DNA of 64,000 nucleotides from Pseudomonas guariconensis (GTDB taxonomy: Bacteria; Pseudomonadota; Gammaproteobacteria; Pseudomonadales; Pseudomonadaceae): the NCBI RefSeq assembly GCF_900102675.1, contig NZ_FMYX01000009.1, positions 1 through 64,000 on the forward strand, given 5' to 3'. Shown piece by piece: positions 24,719 to 33,629 of this stretch (the first letter of the stretch is position 1; each line of letters begins with the position of its first letter). Under the pieces are notes generated by a model, which saw only the letters and a program-made list of their open reading frames with translations, was not told where the DNA came from and did no database searches. The translations under genes and the position numbers were made by a program.

Positions 24719-27429
24719 TGTGCTGCCTCCTGCAGACCTTCGACGGATGCTCCGAAGATGGCAGGCGGAATGCCGGCCAGGCCTTTCGGCAGCGCGACCA
24801 GGCCAGCGCCCAGCTCTTCATTGACACGCAGCGGCAGGCGCAGGGAGACGCCTGCCACGTTCAGGCTCAGCAGGGCACCCTCGTTGACGCCCAGGCGGTC
24901 GGCCTCGGACTTGGCCAGTGCCACGTAGGCGGCCGGGATGCGTTCTTGCACCGGGGCGGCGCGGGAAGAAGACTCTTCGCTGCCGAACAGGTGGTAGAAC
25001 GGCACGGCAGTCCAGGTGCCGCGGGCCGGGTTGAAGGCCGCCGGGATGGTGGTGAACCAGTGCAGGCGATCGCCTTGCGGCTCGATCAGGCGCACGCCTG
25101 GATCGCCAGCGCGCAGGTGGCCGCCGACCTCGTCCTGGAACTTGTTCCAGGCCTGTGGGGAGTTCCAGCCCGGCGACCAGGCGAATGGCACCTGCTGGCG
25201 CGGTTCGGCCGAGCCCGAGTAGCCTTCCATGGAGAAGGCGAAGGCGGTGTCCTTGTCTTGCGGGGTACGCGGTTCGTGCACGCTGATGTTGGCGCGCATG
25301 GCAGTACGACCGGAATAGCGCAGCGGTTCACGGGCCAGTTTCAAGCCCTTGATGCGGAACGCGGCCGAAGGCGCTGCGTTGACGATGCCGGCCAGTTGCG
25401 GGGCGGCTTCGGCGCAGGCGCTGGTGACGTGATCCAGTTGGGTCCAGTCGACCGGCTTGTTCAGCAGGGTCGCACGCAGGGCGTGCATCCAGCGCCAGCC
25501 TTCGTGAACCAGGATGCTGCTGTCGAGGTATTGCGGGTCGAACACCTGGAAGAAGCGCTGTGCACGGCCTTCCTGGCTGACCAGGGTACCGTCGCCTTCG
25601 GCGAAGGTGGCCGCCGGCAGCACCAGATGGGCGCGGTCGGTGGTCGGGGTCTTGGAGTGGTCGGCGACGATCACCACCTTGGCCGCGGCCAGGGCAGCGT
25701 CAACCTTGGCGGCCGGCACGCGGGCGTACAGGTCGTTCTCCAGCACTACGATAGCGTCGGCCTTGCCGCTGATGACGGCATCCAGCGCGGCGTCGACGGA
25801 CTCACCGCCCATCATGGCCATGCCGAGGCTGTTGGCTTCTGGCACCACCAGGCTCAGCGAGCCGTTCTTCTCACGCAGCTTCAAGGCCTTGGCGATGTTG
25901 GCGGCGGCTTCGATCAGTGCGGGGTCGGCCAGGGAAGTGCCGGCGACTACCAGCGGACGCTGGGCTGCGACCAGGGCATCGGCGATGCGCTGGGCCAGAG
26001 CCTTGGCTTCGGCGTCCAGGCCGTCAACGGCAGGTGCGCTCGGATCGATGGCGTGGGCCACGGCGAAGCCCAGGCGAGCCAGGTCCGCCGGCGCTGCGTG
26101 CACGCACTCCTCGGCTACGTCGTCGAGCTTGGTTTCAGCCAGCGAGGCGATGAACAGCGGATACAGCGCGTGCTGGCCGATGTTCTTGACCGCAGCGTCC
26201 AGCCACGGTTGTACGCGCATGGCGTCGGCCATGGCTTCGGCCTTGCCCTTGGTGGCCTGGCGCACGGCCAGTGCGACGCGGGCGGCGGTCTGGGTCAGGT
26301 CTTCACCGAGGACGAACACAGCGTCGTGGTCTTCGATGTCGCGCAGGGTCGGCACGGGCAGCGGGCTATTGTTGAGCACCTCGAGAGCAAGGCGCACGCG
26401 GGCCAACTCGCCGGCTTCCATACCCGAATAGAAATAGTCGGCGCCGACCAGCTCACGCAGGCCATAGTTGCTTTCCAGGCTGGCGCGTGGCGAGCCGATA
26501 CCGACGATGGTGCGACCGCGCAGCAGGTCGGCGGCTTTGTCCAGGGCAGCGTCCAGGCCCAGCTTGGTGCCGTCGGCCAGGTGCGGTTGGCGTGGACGGT
26601 CGCTGCGGTTGACGTAGCCATAGCCGAAGCGGCCACGGTCGCACAGGAAGTACTGGTTGACCGAGCCGTTGAAGCGGTTCTCGATACGGCGCAGTTCACC
26701 ATAGCGCTCACCGGGGCTGATGTTGCAGCCGCTGGAGCAGCCGTGGCAGATGCTCGGGGCGAACTGCATGTCCCACTTGCGGTTGTAGCGCTCGGAGTGG
26801 GTCTTGTCGGTGAACACGCCGGTCGGGCAGACCTCGGTCAGGTTGCCGGAGAACTCGCTCTCCAGCACGCCGTCTTCGACGCGACCGAAGTACACGTTGT
26901 CGTGGGCGCCGTAGACACCCAGGTCGGTACCGCCTGCGTAGTCCTTGTAGTAGCGAACGCAGCGGTAGCAGGCGATGCAGCGGTTCATCTCATGGGCGAT
27001 GAACGGGCCGAGGTCCTGGTTCTGGTGGGTACGCTTGGTGAAACGGTAGCGGCGCTCGTTGTGGCCGGTCATTACCGTCATGTCCTGCAGGTGGCAGTGA
27101 CCGCCTTCCTCGCACACTGGGCAGTCGTGCGGGTGGTTGGTCATCAGCCATTCGACGACGCTGGCGCGGAACGCCTTGGATTCTTCATCGTCGATGGAGA
27201 TCCAGGTGCCGTCGGAGGCAGGGGTCATGCAGGACATGACGATACGACCGCGGGTGTCGTTCTCGTCGGTGTACTGCTTGACCGCGCACTGCCGGCAGGC
27301 GCCGACGCTACCGAGCGCCGGGTGCCAGCAGAAATAGGGGATGTCGAGGCCGAGCGACAGACAGGCCTGTAACAGGTTGTCCGCACCATTGACTTCGAGC
27401 GCTTTGCCGTCTACGTGGATAGTGGCCAT
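24715..27429 (-). CDS. nuoG: NADH-quinone oxidoreductase subunit G (Fe-S, molybdopterin-oxidoreductase fold)
   Basis: NuoG is the largest complex I subunit and relays electrons through N1b, N4, N5 and N7. The 904-residue product has a [2Fe-2S] domain (CFWHPALGSVGACRQC), the His-Cys motif (NHPHDCPVCEEGGHC), a [4Fe-4S] site (CIACYRCVRYYKDYAG) and CHGCSSGCNISPGERYGE for the extra N7 cluster of E. coli-type enzymes. A long non-catalytic molybdopterin-type domain follows. Unlike other nuo junctions, 132 bases with two hairpins separate it from nuoF. The ribosome site (GAAGAA) is weak. Confidence 0.97.
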   Translation of the reverse strand: MATIHVDGKALEVNGADNLLQACLSLGLDIPYFCWHPALGSVGACRQCAVKQYTDENDTRGRIVMSCMTPASDGTWISIDDEESKAFRASVVEWLMTNHPHDCPVCEEGGHCHLQDMTVMTGHNERRYRFTKRTHQNQDLGPFIAHEMNRCIACYRCVRYYKDYAGGTDLGVYGAHDNVYFGRVEDGVLESEFSGNLTEVCPTGVFTDKTHSERYNRKWDMQFAPSICHGCSSGCNISPGERYGELRRIENRFNGSVNQYFLCDRGRFGYGYVNRSDRPRQPHLADGTKLGLDAALDKAADLLRGRTIVGIGSPRASLESNYGLRELVGADYFYSGMEAGELARVRLALEVLNNSPLPVPTLRDIEDHDAVFVLGEDLTQTAARVALAVRQATKGKAEAMADAMRVQPWLDAAVKNIGQHALYPLFIASLAETKLDDVAEECVHAAPADLARLGFAVAHAIDPSAPAVDGLDAEAKALAQRIADALVAAQRPLVVAGTSLADPALIEAAANIAKALKLREKNGSLSLVVPEANSLGMAMMGGESVDAALDAVISGKADAIVVLENDLYARVPAAKVDAALAAAKVVIVADHSKTPTTDRAHLVLPAATFAEGDGTLVSQEGRAQRFFQVFDPQYLDSSILVHEGWRWMHALRATLLNKPVDWTQLDHVTSACAEAAPQLAGIVNAAPSAAFRIKGLKLAREPLRYSGRTAMRANISVHEPRTPQDKDTAFAFSMEGYSGSAEPRQQVPFAWSPGWNSPQAWNKFQDEVGGHLRAGDPGVRLIEPQGDRLHWFTTIPAAFNPARGTWTAVPFYHLFGSEESSSRAAPVQERIPAAYVALAKSEADRLGVNEGALLSLNVAGVSLRLPLRVNEELGAGLVALPKGLAGIPPAIFGASVEGLQEAAQ

Positions 27430-27512
27430 GGTTCAAAGTTCTTCGTTGGCCCGCGTGAGCAGGCGTGGCTAATGGAAATCGGTGAGCCTGCGGCCAGCCA
27501 CGAATCGTTCGG

Positions 27513-27550
27513 GCCGGCCTGCAGGCTGGCGGATGGCACGGACCATCCGC
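27513..27550. other. Two hairpins in the nuoF-nuoG gap
   Basis: GCCGGCCTGCAGGCTGGC (27513-27530) is a near-perfect palindrome. GCGGATGG and CCATCCGC (27529-27550) pair perfectly around a six-base loop. The two share two bases, so they are partly exclusive. They sit in the longest gap of the nuo operon and lack T-runs, which suggests an mRNA-processing or stabilising site rather than a terminator. Confidence 0.5.
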
Positions 27551-27561
27551 GATTCATCTTG

Positions 27562-28941
27562 TTATGCGCCGACCACGACCGGCCCGGTCGGTATCGGCTT
27601 GGCCAGGTTCGGGCGCAGGGCGTCGCCAGCGCTGGCTGGGGCGACACCGGCCTCGAACTCGGACCGGAAATACTTGATGGCACTGCCCAGAGGCTCGACG
27701 GCACCCGGTGCGTGAGCACAGAAGGTCCGGCCTGGGCCGAGGAAGTTGACCAGTCCCAGCAGCGTCTCGATGTCCTCGGCACGGCCTTGGCCTTTCTCCA
27801 GGGCGCGCAACATCTTCACGCTCCATGGCAGACCGTCACGGCACGGGGTGCACCAGCCGCACGATTCTCGGGCGAAGAACTCTTCCATGTTGCGCAGCAG
27901 CGAGACCATATTGATGCTGTCGTCGACCGCCATGGCCAGGCCCGTACCCATACGGGTGCCGACCTTGGCGATGCCACCGGCATACATCTGTGCGTCGAGG
28001 TGCTCGGGCAGCAGGAAACCGGTACCGGCGCCGCCTGGCTGCCAGCACTTGAGCTTGTAGCCATCGCGCATGCCACCGGCGTAGTCCTCGAACAGCTCGC
28101 GGGCGGTGACGCCAAACGGCAGTTCCCACAGGCCAGGGTTCTTCACCTTGCCGGAGAAGCCCATCAGCTTGGTGCCGTGGTCTTCGCTGCCTTCGCGGGC
28201 CAGCGACTTGTACCAGTCGTTGCCGTTGGCGACGATGGCCGGAACGTTGCACAGGGTCTCGACGTTGTTCACGCAGGTCGGCTTGCCCCACACACCGACG
28301 GCGGCAGGGAAGGGCGGCTTGGAGCGTGGGTTGGCGCGGCGGCCTTCCAGGGAGTTGATCAGTGCGGTTTCTTCACCGCAGATGTAGCGGCCGGCACCGG
28401 TGTGCACGAACAGTTCGAAGTCGAAACCGCTGCCGAGGATGTTCTTGCCCAGAAGGCCTGCGGCCTTGGCTTCCTCGATGGCGCGGTTGAGGTTCTTGGC
28501 CGCAGTGGTGTATTCGCCACGCAGGAAGATGTAGCCGCGGTAGGCCTTCAAGGCGCGGGCACTGATCAGCATGCCCTCGACCAGCAGATGGGGCTGTTGC
28601 TCCATCAGCATGCGGTCTTTCCAGGTGTTGGGCTCCATTTCGTCCGCGTTGCACAGCAGGTAGCGGATGTTCATGGACTCGTCCTTGGGCATCAGGCCCC
28701 ACTTCACGCCAGTGGGGAAGCCTGCGCCACCACGGCCCTTGAGGCCGGAGTCCTTGACGCTTTGGACGATATCATCCGCAGACATTTGCGCCAGCGCCTT
28801 GCGGGCGGCGGCGTAGCCGTTCTTGGCCTGGTACTCTTCGAGCCAAATCGGCTCGCCGTCGTCACGCAGGCGCCAGGTCAGCGGATGGGTTTCAGCCGAG
28901 CGCGCGATGCGGTTGGCCGGGCCGAAGGAAGTGATGGTCAT
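27562..28941 (-). CDS. nuoF: NADH-quinone oxidoreductase subunit F (NADH/FMN binding)
   Basis: NuoF binds NADH and FMN and carries cluster N3. The 459-residue protein has the nucleotide stretch GLKGRGGAGFPTGVKWGLMP, the FMN-site CNADEMEPNTWKDR, GAGRYICGEETALINSLEG and the [4Fe-4S] motif ESCGWCTPCRDGLPW with a later Cys. Its ATG overlaps the nuoE stop by four bases. A 132-base spacer follows. Confidence 0.97.
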   Translation of the reverse strand: MTITSFGPANRIARSAETHPLTWRLRDDGEPIWLEEYQAKNGYAAARKALAQMSADDIVQSVKDSGLKGRGGAGFPTGVKWGLMPKDESMNIRYLLCNADEMEPNTWKDRMLMEQQPHLLVEGMLISARALKAYRGYIFLRGEYTTAAKNLNRAIEEAKAAGLLGKNILGSGFDFELFVHTGAGRYICGEETALINSLEGRRANPRSKPPFPAAVGVWGKPTCVNNVETLCNVPAIVANGNDWYKSLAREGSEDHGTKLMGFSGKVKNPGLWELPFGVTARELFEDYAGGMRDGYKLKCWQPGGAGTGFLLPEHLDAQMYAGGIAKVGTRMGTGLAMAVDDSINMVSLLRNMEEFFARESCGWCTPCRDGLPWSVKMLRALEKGQGRAEDIETLLGLVNFLGPGRTFCAHAPGAVEPLGSAIKYFRSEFEAGVAPASAGDALRPNLAKPIPTGPVVVGA

Positions 28942-29435
28942 ACGTAACCCTCCAGCAGTTTGGCGACGCCGGCAGGTTGCACGTCGCCAAAGGTGTCATC
29001 GTCGATCATCAGTGCCGGGGCCTTGTCGCAGTTGCCCAGGCAGCAGACCGGCAGCAGGGTGAAGCGGCCATCGGCAGTGGTCTGGCCCAGGCCGATGCCC
29101 AGCTCGCTCTGGATCTGGCTGACCACCGACTCGTGGCCACCGATGTAGCAGACCATGCTGTCGCAGACGCGAATGATGTGGCGACCGACCGGCTGGCGGA
29201 AGATCTGGCTGTAGAAGGTGGCCACGCCTTCGACGTCGCTGGCTGGGATGCCCAGGACTTCGCCGATGGCGTAGATGGCGCCGTCCGGCACCCAGCCACG
29301 TTCTTTCTGAACGATCTTCAGGGCTTCGATGGACGCCGCGCGCGGATCCTCGTAGTGGTGCATCTCATGCTCGATGGCCGAGCGCTCGGTTTCGCTCAGG
29401 ACGAAACGGTCGGTTTGGATAAGCGTGTTGTTCAT
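28938..29435 (-). CDS. nuoE: NADH-quinone oxidoreductase subunit E ([2Fe-2S])
   Basis: NuoE has a thioredoxin-like fold carrying cluster N1a. The 165-residue protein has the ligands in RVCDSMVCYIGG and PVCCLGNCDKAP, the usual spacing for the 24-kDa subunit. An N-terminal helical region precedes it. It starts three bases after the nuoCD stop and overlaps nuoF by four bases. Confidence 0.97.
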   Translation of the reverse strand: MNNTLIQTDRFVLSETERSAIEHEMHHYEDPRAASIEALKIVQKERGWVPDGAIYAIGEVLGIPASDVEGVATFYSQIFRQPVGRHIIRVCDSMVCYIGGHESVVSQIQSELGIGLGQTTADGRFTLLPVCCLGNCDKAPALMIDDDTFGDVQPAGVAKLLEGYV

Positions 29436-29437
29436 GC

Positions 29438-31219
29438 TTAGCGGTCCACGTCAGCCATAACGAAGTCGATACTGCCCAGGTACGCGATGAGGTCCGCGAC
29501 CATGCTGCCTTTGATCACCGATGGGATCTGCTGCAGGTGCGGGTAGCTCGGGGTACGGATCCGGGTGCGGTAGCTCATGGTGCCGCCATCGCTCGTCAGG
29601 TAGTAACTGTTGATGCCCTTGGTCGCCTCGATCATCTGGAACGACTCGTTGGCCGGCATGACCGGGCCCCACGAGACTTGCAGGAAGTGGGTGATCAGGG
29701 TCTCGATGTGCTGCAGGGTGCGCTCTTTGGGCGGCGGCGTGGTCAGCGGGTGATCCGCCTTGTACGGGCCTTCCGGCATGTTGCGCAGGCACTGGTCGAT
29801 GATGCGGATACTCTGGCGCATCTCCTCGACGCGGACCATGCAGCGATCGTAGGCATCGCCGTTGTGGGCCAGCGGTACTTCGAACTCGAAGTTCTCGTAG
29901 CCGGAGTAGGGGCGGGCTTTACGCAGGTCGAAGTCGCAGCCGGTGGCACGCAGGCCGGCACCGGTGGTACCCCACGACAGCGCTTCCTGGGTGTTGTACG
30001 CGGCGACGCCGATGGTACGACCCTTGAGGATGCTGTTCTTGAGCGCAGCCTTTTCGTACTCGTCCAGGCGCTTGGGCAGCCATTCGACGAAGTCCTTGAC
30101 CAGCTTGTCCCAGCCGCGTGGCAGGTCGTGGGCGACGCCACCGATGCGGTACCAGGCCGGGTGCAGACGGAAACCAGTGATCGCCTCGATCACGGTGTAG
30201 GCCCGCTGGCGGTCGGTAAAGGTGAAGAACACCGGGGTCATGGCGCCCACGTCTTGGATGTAGGTACCCAGGAACAGCAGGTGGCTGGTGATCCTGAAGA
30301 ACTCGGCCAACATGACGCGAATGGTGTCGACCTTCTGCGGCACCTTGATGCCGGCCAGCTTCTCGACAGCCAGGACGTACGGCAGGTTGTTCATCACCCC
30401 ACCGAGGTAGTCGATGCGGTCGGTGTAGGGGATGAAACTGTGCCAGGACTGGCGCTCGGCCATCTTCTCTGCACCACGGTGGTGGTAGCCGATGTCCGGA
30501 ACGCAGTCGACGATCTCTTCGCCGTCCAGTTGCAGGACGATACGGAAGGCACCGTGAGCCGAAGGGTGGTTGGGACCCAGGTTGAGGAACATGTAGTCCT
30601 CGTTGGCGCCGTGACGCTTCATGCCCCAGGCTTCGGGGTTGAAGCGCGCCGATTCCTCTTCAAGCTGCTGCTTGGCCAGGTTCAGGCTGTACGGATCGAA
30701 TTCGGTGGCGCGCGCCGGGAAGTCCTTGCGCAGCGGGTGGCCTTCCCAGGTCGGTGGCATGAGGATGCGCGACAGGTGCGGATGGCCGGCGAAGTCGATG
30801 CCGAACATGTCCCAGACTTCGCGCTCGTACCAGTTGGCGTTTGGCCAGATGCCGGTGACCGACGGCAGGTTCAGGTCGCCTTCGCTCAAGGCCACCTTGA
30901 TCATCACGTCGCTGTTACGTTCGACCGACAGCAGGTGGTAGAACACGCTGAAATCGGCAGCCGGCAGGCCGCGGCGCTGGGTGCGCAGGCGCTCGTCCAC
31001 GCCGTGCAGGTCGAACAGCATGCTGTACGGCTTGGCAACGTTGCGCAGGAAGGAGAGGACGTCTTTGAGCTGGGCGCGGTTTACCCACAGGACCGGCATG
31101 CCGGTGCGGGTTTCCTGGGCGACGAATGCGTCTGCGCCAAAACGGTTGTGCAGTTCGACGACCACATCTTGGTCGTCAGCCTTGTAAGGCGGAATATAAA
31201 TAGCGGTGTCCGCTGTCAT
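29438..31219 (-). CDS. nuoC: Fused NADH-quinone oxidoreductase subunits C/D
   Basis: A single 593-residue polypeptide joins NuoC (about residues 1-190; RDVWDMFGIDFAGHPHLSRILMP-type signature at EREVWDMFG) and NuoD (about 200-593; GPNHPSAHGAFRIVLQLDGE, DIGYHHRGAEK). NuoD lines the quinone pocket; its conserved Tyr/His region is in GPNHPSAHG. The fusion is normal in gammaproteobacteria such as E. coli and pseudomonads. It is also named nuoCD. It lies 79 bases after nuoB, with a hairpin between. Confidence 0.97.
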   Translation of the reverse strand: MTADTAIYIPPYKADDQDVVVELHNRFGADAFVAQETRTGMPVLWVNRAQLKDVLSFLRNVAKPYSMLFDLHGVDERLRTQRRGLPAADFSVFYHLLSVERNSDVMIKVALSEGDLNLPSVTGIWPNANWYEREVWDMFGIDFAGHPHLSRILMPPTWEGHPLRKDFPARATEFDPYSLNLAKQQLEEESARFNPEAWGMKRHGANEDYMFLNLGPNHPSAHGAFRIVLQLDGEEIVDCVPDIGYHHRGAEKMAERQSWHSFIPYTDRIDYLGGVMNNLPYVLAVEKLAGIKVPQKVDTIRVMLAEFFRITSHLLFLGTYIQDVGAMTPVFFTFTDRQRAYTVIEAITGFRLHPAWYRIGGVAHDLPRGWDKLVKDFVEWLPKRLDEYEKAALKNSILKGRTIGVAAYNTQEALSWGTTGAGLRATGCDFDLRKARPYSGYENFEFEVPLAHNGDAYDRCMVRVEEMRQSIRIIDQCLRNMPEGPYKADHPLTTPPPKERTLQHIETLITHFLQVSWGPVMPANESFQMIEATKGINSYYLTSDGGTMSYRTRIRTPSYPHLQQIPSVIKGSMVADLIAYLGSIDFVMADVDR

Positions 31220-31259
31220 GGTCTCGGTCGCTTTGAGTCAACGTAGAGAATGAAGCCAG

Positions 31260-31287
31260 GCCGCCGGCTCCTTCCGGAGCGGGCGGC
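31260..31287. other. Intercistronic hairpin between nuoB and nuoCD
   Basis: GCCGCCGGCTCC and GGAGCGGGCGGC pair in eleven of twelve positions around TTCC. It lies in the 79-base nuoB-nuoCD gap and has no T-run, so it more likely sets relative mRNA stability than ends transcription. Confidence 0.5.
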
Positions 31288-31298
31288 ATGTCGCTGGA

Positions 31299-31976
31299 TC
31301 AGACTTCGTCGGGGCTGCGCAGGTTGGTGACCTGGATGCGCTGTTCACGACGCAGGTCTTTCTGGGCGGGCATCTCGGCACGGTAAATGCCTTGATCACC
31401 GACAACCCAGGAAAGCGGGCGTCGCTCCTGGCCGATCGACTCCTGCAGCAGCATCAGGCCCTGCAGGAAGGCTTCGGGGCGAGGCGGGCAGCCAGGCACG
31501 TAGACATCCACGGGGAGGAACTTGTCGACCCCCTGAACGACCGAGTAAATGTCGTACATGCCGCCGGAGTTGGCGCACGAGCCCATGGAGATCACCCACT
31601 TGGGTTCGAGCATCTGCTCGTAGAGGCGCTGAATGATCGGCGCCATCTTGATGAAGCAGGTGCCGGCGACGACCATGAAGTCGGCCTGACGGGGCGAGGC
31701 CCGGATGACTTCGGCGCCGAAGCGGGCGATGTCATGGGGTGCCGTGAAGGCCGTGGTCATTTCCACGTAGCAGCAGGACAGGCCGAAGTTGTACGGCCAG
31801 AGGGAGTTCTTGCGACCCCAGTTGACCGCGCCACGCAGCACATCTTCGAGCTTGCCCATGAAGATGTTCTTGTGGACCTGGTCCTCTAGCAGTTGATCGG
31901 TGACGGTTTCCCGTTCACCGACCGGGTACTGCTCGTTGGGCGCATCCGGATCGATTCTGGTGAGATTGTATTGCAT
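31299..31976 (-). CDS. nuoB: NADH-quinone oxidoreductase subunit B (cluster N2)
   Basis: NuoB carries the terminal cluster N2 that hands electrons to quinone. The 225-residue product shows the tandem-Cys motif SCCYVEMTTAF, then AGTCFIKMAP, MGSCANSGGMYDIYS and PGCPPRPEAFLQG, which together give the four ligands. It follows nuoA after nine bases. Confidence 0.97.
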   Translation of the reverse strand: MQYNLTRIDPDAPNEQYPVGERETVTDQLLEDQVHKNIFMGKLEDVLRGAVNWGRKNSLWPYNFGLSCCYVEMTTAFTAPHDIARFGAEVIRASPRQADFMVVAGTCFIKMAPIIQRLYEQMLEPKWVISMGSCANSGGMYDIYSVVQGVDKFLPVDVYVPGCPPRPEAFLQGLMLLQESIGQERRPLSWVVGDQGIYRAEMPAQKDLRREQRIQVTNLRSPDEV

Positions 31977-31985
31977 GCCAAAGCC

Positions 31986-32399
31986 TCATTGTTTCAGCTT
32001 CGCTTGCCGCTTGCGGCGACCTTCGGGAGCCCAATCGAGCGCCCCGACGCGCCATAGGTAGACAAGACCAGCCAACAGAATTGCAATGAAAACGAGTGCT
32101 TCGACGAATCCGGTCCAGCCGCTTTCGCGGACGGACACAGACCATGCATACAGGAAGAGGGCTTCGATATCGAAGATCACGAACAGCATCGCGACCAGAT
32201 AGAATTTGGCGGACAGGCGCAGACGGGCGCTGCCGACGGGCAGCATGCCGGATTCGAAGGGTTCGTTCTTGGCGCGACCCCAAGCCTTGCTACCGAGCAG
32301 GCTGGAGAGGCCGAGCATGAAGGCACACAGGCCGACGACACCCAGGAGGAAGATGGCAAAGCCCCAGTTGTGGGCGATGAGTCCTACCGAATCGGACAT
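31986..32399 (-). CDS. nuoA: NADH-quinone oxidoreductase subunit A
   Basis: NuoA is a three-helix complex I membrane subunit beside NuoH. The 137-residue product has the family loop KNEPFESGMLPVGSARLRLSAKFYLVAMLFVIFDIEALFLY, with the conserved Glu and Asp. ATG 32399 has AAGGA about eight bases upstream. It is the first gene of the operon, and all thirteen genes run to 17428 without an obvious internal terminator. Confidence 0.97.
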   Translation of the reverse strand: MSDSVGLIAHNWGFAIFLLGVVGLCAFMLGLSSLLGSKAWGRAKNEPFESGMLPVGSARLRLSAKFYLVAMLFVIFDIEALFLYAWSVSVRESGWTGFVEALVFIAILLAGLVYLWRVGALDWAPEGRRKRQAKLKQ

Positions 32400-32778
32400 G
32401 CTAGAAATCCTTATACAGAGACCCAGCTCTGCAGTCTGAAATAAGTAGAGCGGCGACGCGTGTCGCGGTTGCAGTGACCAAATGTCGCAGCTGAATCAAT
32501 CGGGCTGATTTTATGGGTAAACCCGGTGCAAGTAAAATTTCTGTGGCAAATTTATTCGTAGGATTAAGAACAAAAAAATCTCCTAAATGGCTGAAACCCT
32601 TGAGTTTCGGGCATTGCACGCGCTTTTGTTAATTATGTTTCTTGCATCATGTAACGACCTTTTGCGCCAGTAATGATAATTAATATCATTTGGCCTGATG
32701 TGTTGTTTTAAACCTGGCCTGACGCTTGCAAAGTTCATTTTTCCAGCGTGTATCTTGCAAATAAGAAAGCCTCTCGTT
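32400..32778. promoter_or_regulatory. nuo operon upstream region (AT-rich)
   Basis: About 380 bases without a convincing gene, distinctly AT-rich for this genome, between the lysoplasmalogenase gene and nuoA. It should hold the nuo promoter(s) on the minus strand, but I could not place one pair of -35/-10 elements with confidence. It contains a near-consensus Fur box at 32674-32688. A 72-codon minus-strand frame here (32401-32619) has no gene-like features. Confidence 0.6.
32674..32688. promoter_or_regulatory. Candidate Fur box upstream of nuoA
   Basis: TGATAATTAATATCA matches the 7-1-7 Fur motif TGATAATnATTATCA at 13 of the 14 defined positions (the central base is free). It lies about 275 bases before the nuoA start in the AT-rich leader. 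Iron control of complex I, an iron-rich enzyme, would make sense, but chance AT-rich matches occur. Confidence 0.45.
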
Positions 32779-33441
32779 CTAGCAGCTGGGCTCGCGTCTT
32801 GCACCGCTCTGAATCAACAGTTTATCGATTGAGCCACGATAAGCCGACGCGGCGATTGCCCATTGGCCCAGCCAGTAGGCGAGAATGATCAAGAATTGGG
32901 CGCCGGCGAATGGCATGACGAAGCGGTCGATGCCGATCAGGCTGTCGGAGAACACGAATAGGCCGGCTCCGATTGCAGCCAGCCCACCGCAGGCGAGGGC
33001 GCGCCAGAGCATTGCACCAATCGCCAAGGCATAAAGCGCCACGGGTATCAGCAAGGACCCCAGGCCGTGGCTGGCCAGCAGTGCGAACAGCGCGCAGGTG
33101 AGCAGTACACATACCGCCAGTGTGGCCAGGGCGGGGCGCCGAGTGATGCGGCAATAGGCATGCAGGTAGGCCAGGTGTGCGCAGAAGAAGGCTGCAAGGC
33201 CGAAAACGAACCAATCGCGTGGAACGGCCAAAATGATATCGCCCAGTACCGAAAAACCGAGTCCGATACTGATCCAGCGCGTGTAGGGCGTCGCAGGAGC
33301 GCTGCATAGCCAGGCAATCAATGCCAGCACTGGCAATGGCTTGGCCAGCAATGCGAGCAGGGTATTGTCGCTGGCCAATGCATATATATAGAAGGCGGCG
33401 GCCGTGAGGGCGATGGCGATCAGATGGCTTGGACGGGGCAT
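32779..33441 (-). CDS. Lysoplasmalogenase / YhhN-family membrane protein
   Basis: A 220-residue integral membrane protein with about eight segments in the YhhN (TMEM86) family. It has GLGFSVLGDIILAVPRDWFVFGLAAFFCAHLAYLHAY and the C-terminal GAGLFVFSDSLIGIDRFVMPFAGAQFLIILAYWLGQ, which hold the conserved Asp residues of the proposed active site. Family members cleave the vinyl-ether bond of lysoplasmalogens. Pseudomonads are not known for plasmalogens, so the natural substrate is open. ATG 33441 has AAGGA seven bases upstream, unlike the frame's earlier start at 33474. Orientation is the same as nuo, but it is a separate unit. Confidence 0.85.
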   Translation of the reverse strand: MPRPSHLIAIALTAAAFYIYALASDNTLLALLAKPLPVLALIAWLCSAPATPYTRWISIGLGFSVLGDIILAVPRDWFVFGLAAFFCAHLAYLHAYCRITRRPALATLAVCVLLTCALFALLASHGLGSLLIPVALYALAIGAMLWRALACGGLAAIGAGLFVFSDSLIGIDRFVMPFAGAQFLIILAYWLGQWAIAASAYRGSIDKLLIQSGARREPSC

Positions 33442-33576
33442 GGGCGGTCCTTGCTGCTGGGTAGCCACAAGCATAGACCCATGTTGCCGGCTGTGCTGCG
33501 AACGCTGAGGGCTAAGCGGGTTCCTACGTGGTAATCAGAAATACGTGTAGGAACAACGTTGTTGCCACTCGATAAA

Positions 33577-33610
33577 GAAAAAGGCCCGACACCTTTGCAG
33601 GGTCGGGCCT
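33577..33610 (-). terminator. Rho-independent terminator of aceA
   Basis: AGGCCCGAC and GTCGGGCCT form a perfect nine-pair stem (33582-33610). On the minus strand it is followed by TTTTTCTTT. It lies 20 bases after the aceA stop. Confidence 0.9.
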
Positions 33611-33629
33611 CGTTCGAAGGGCGTCACAC

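Noticed and set aside
24718..27372. 884-codon open frame on the plus strand opposite nuoG
   Set aside because: It is a shadow of nuoG, whose GC-rich third positions leave the opposite strand free of stops. It has no family features and no ribosome site.
32401..32619. 72-codon minus-strand frame before nuoA
   Set aside because: No good ribosome site, mixed composition, and it covers the expected promoter and leader of nuo.
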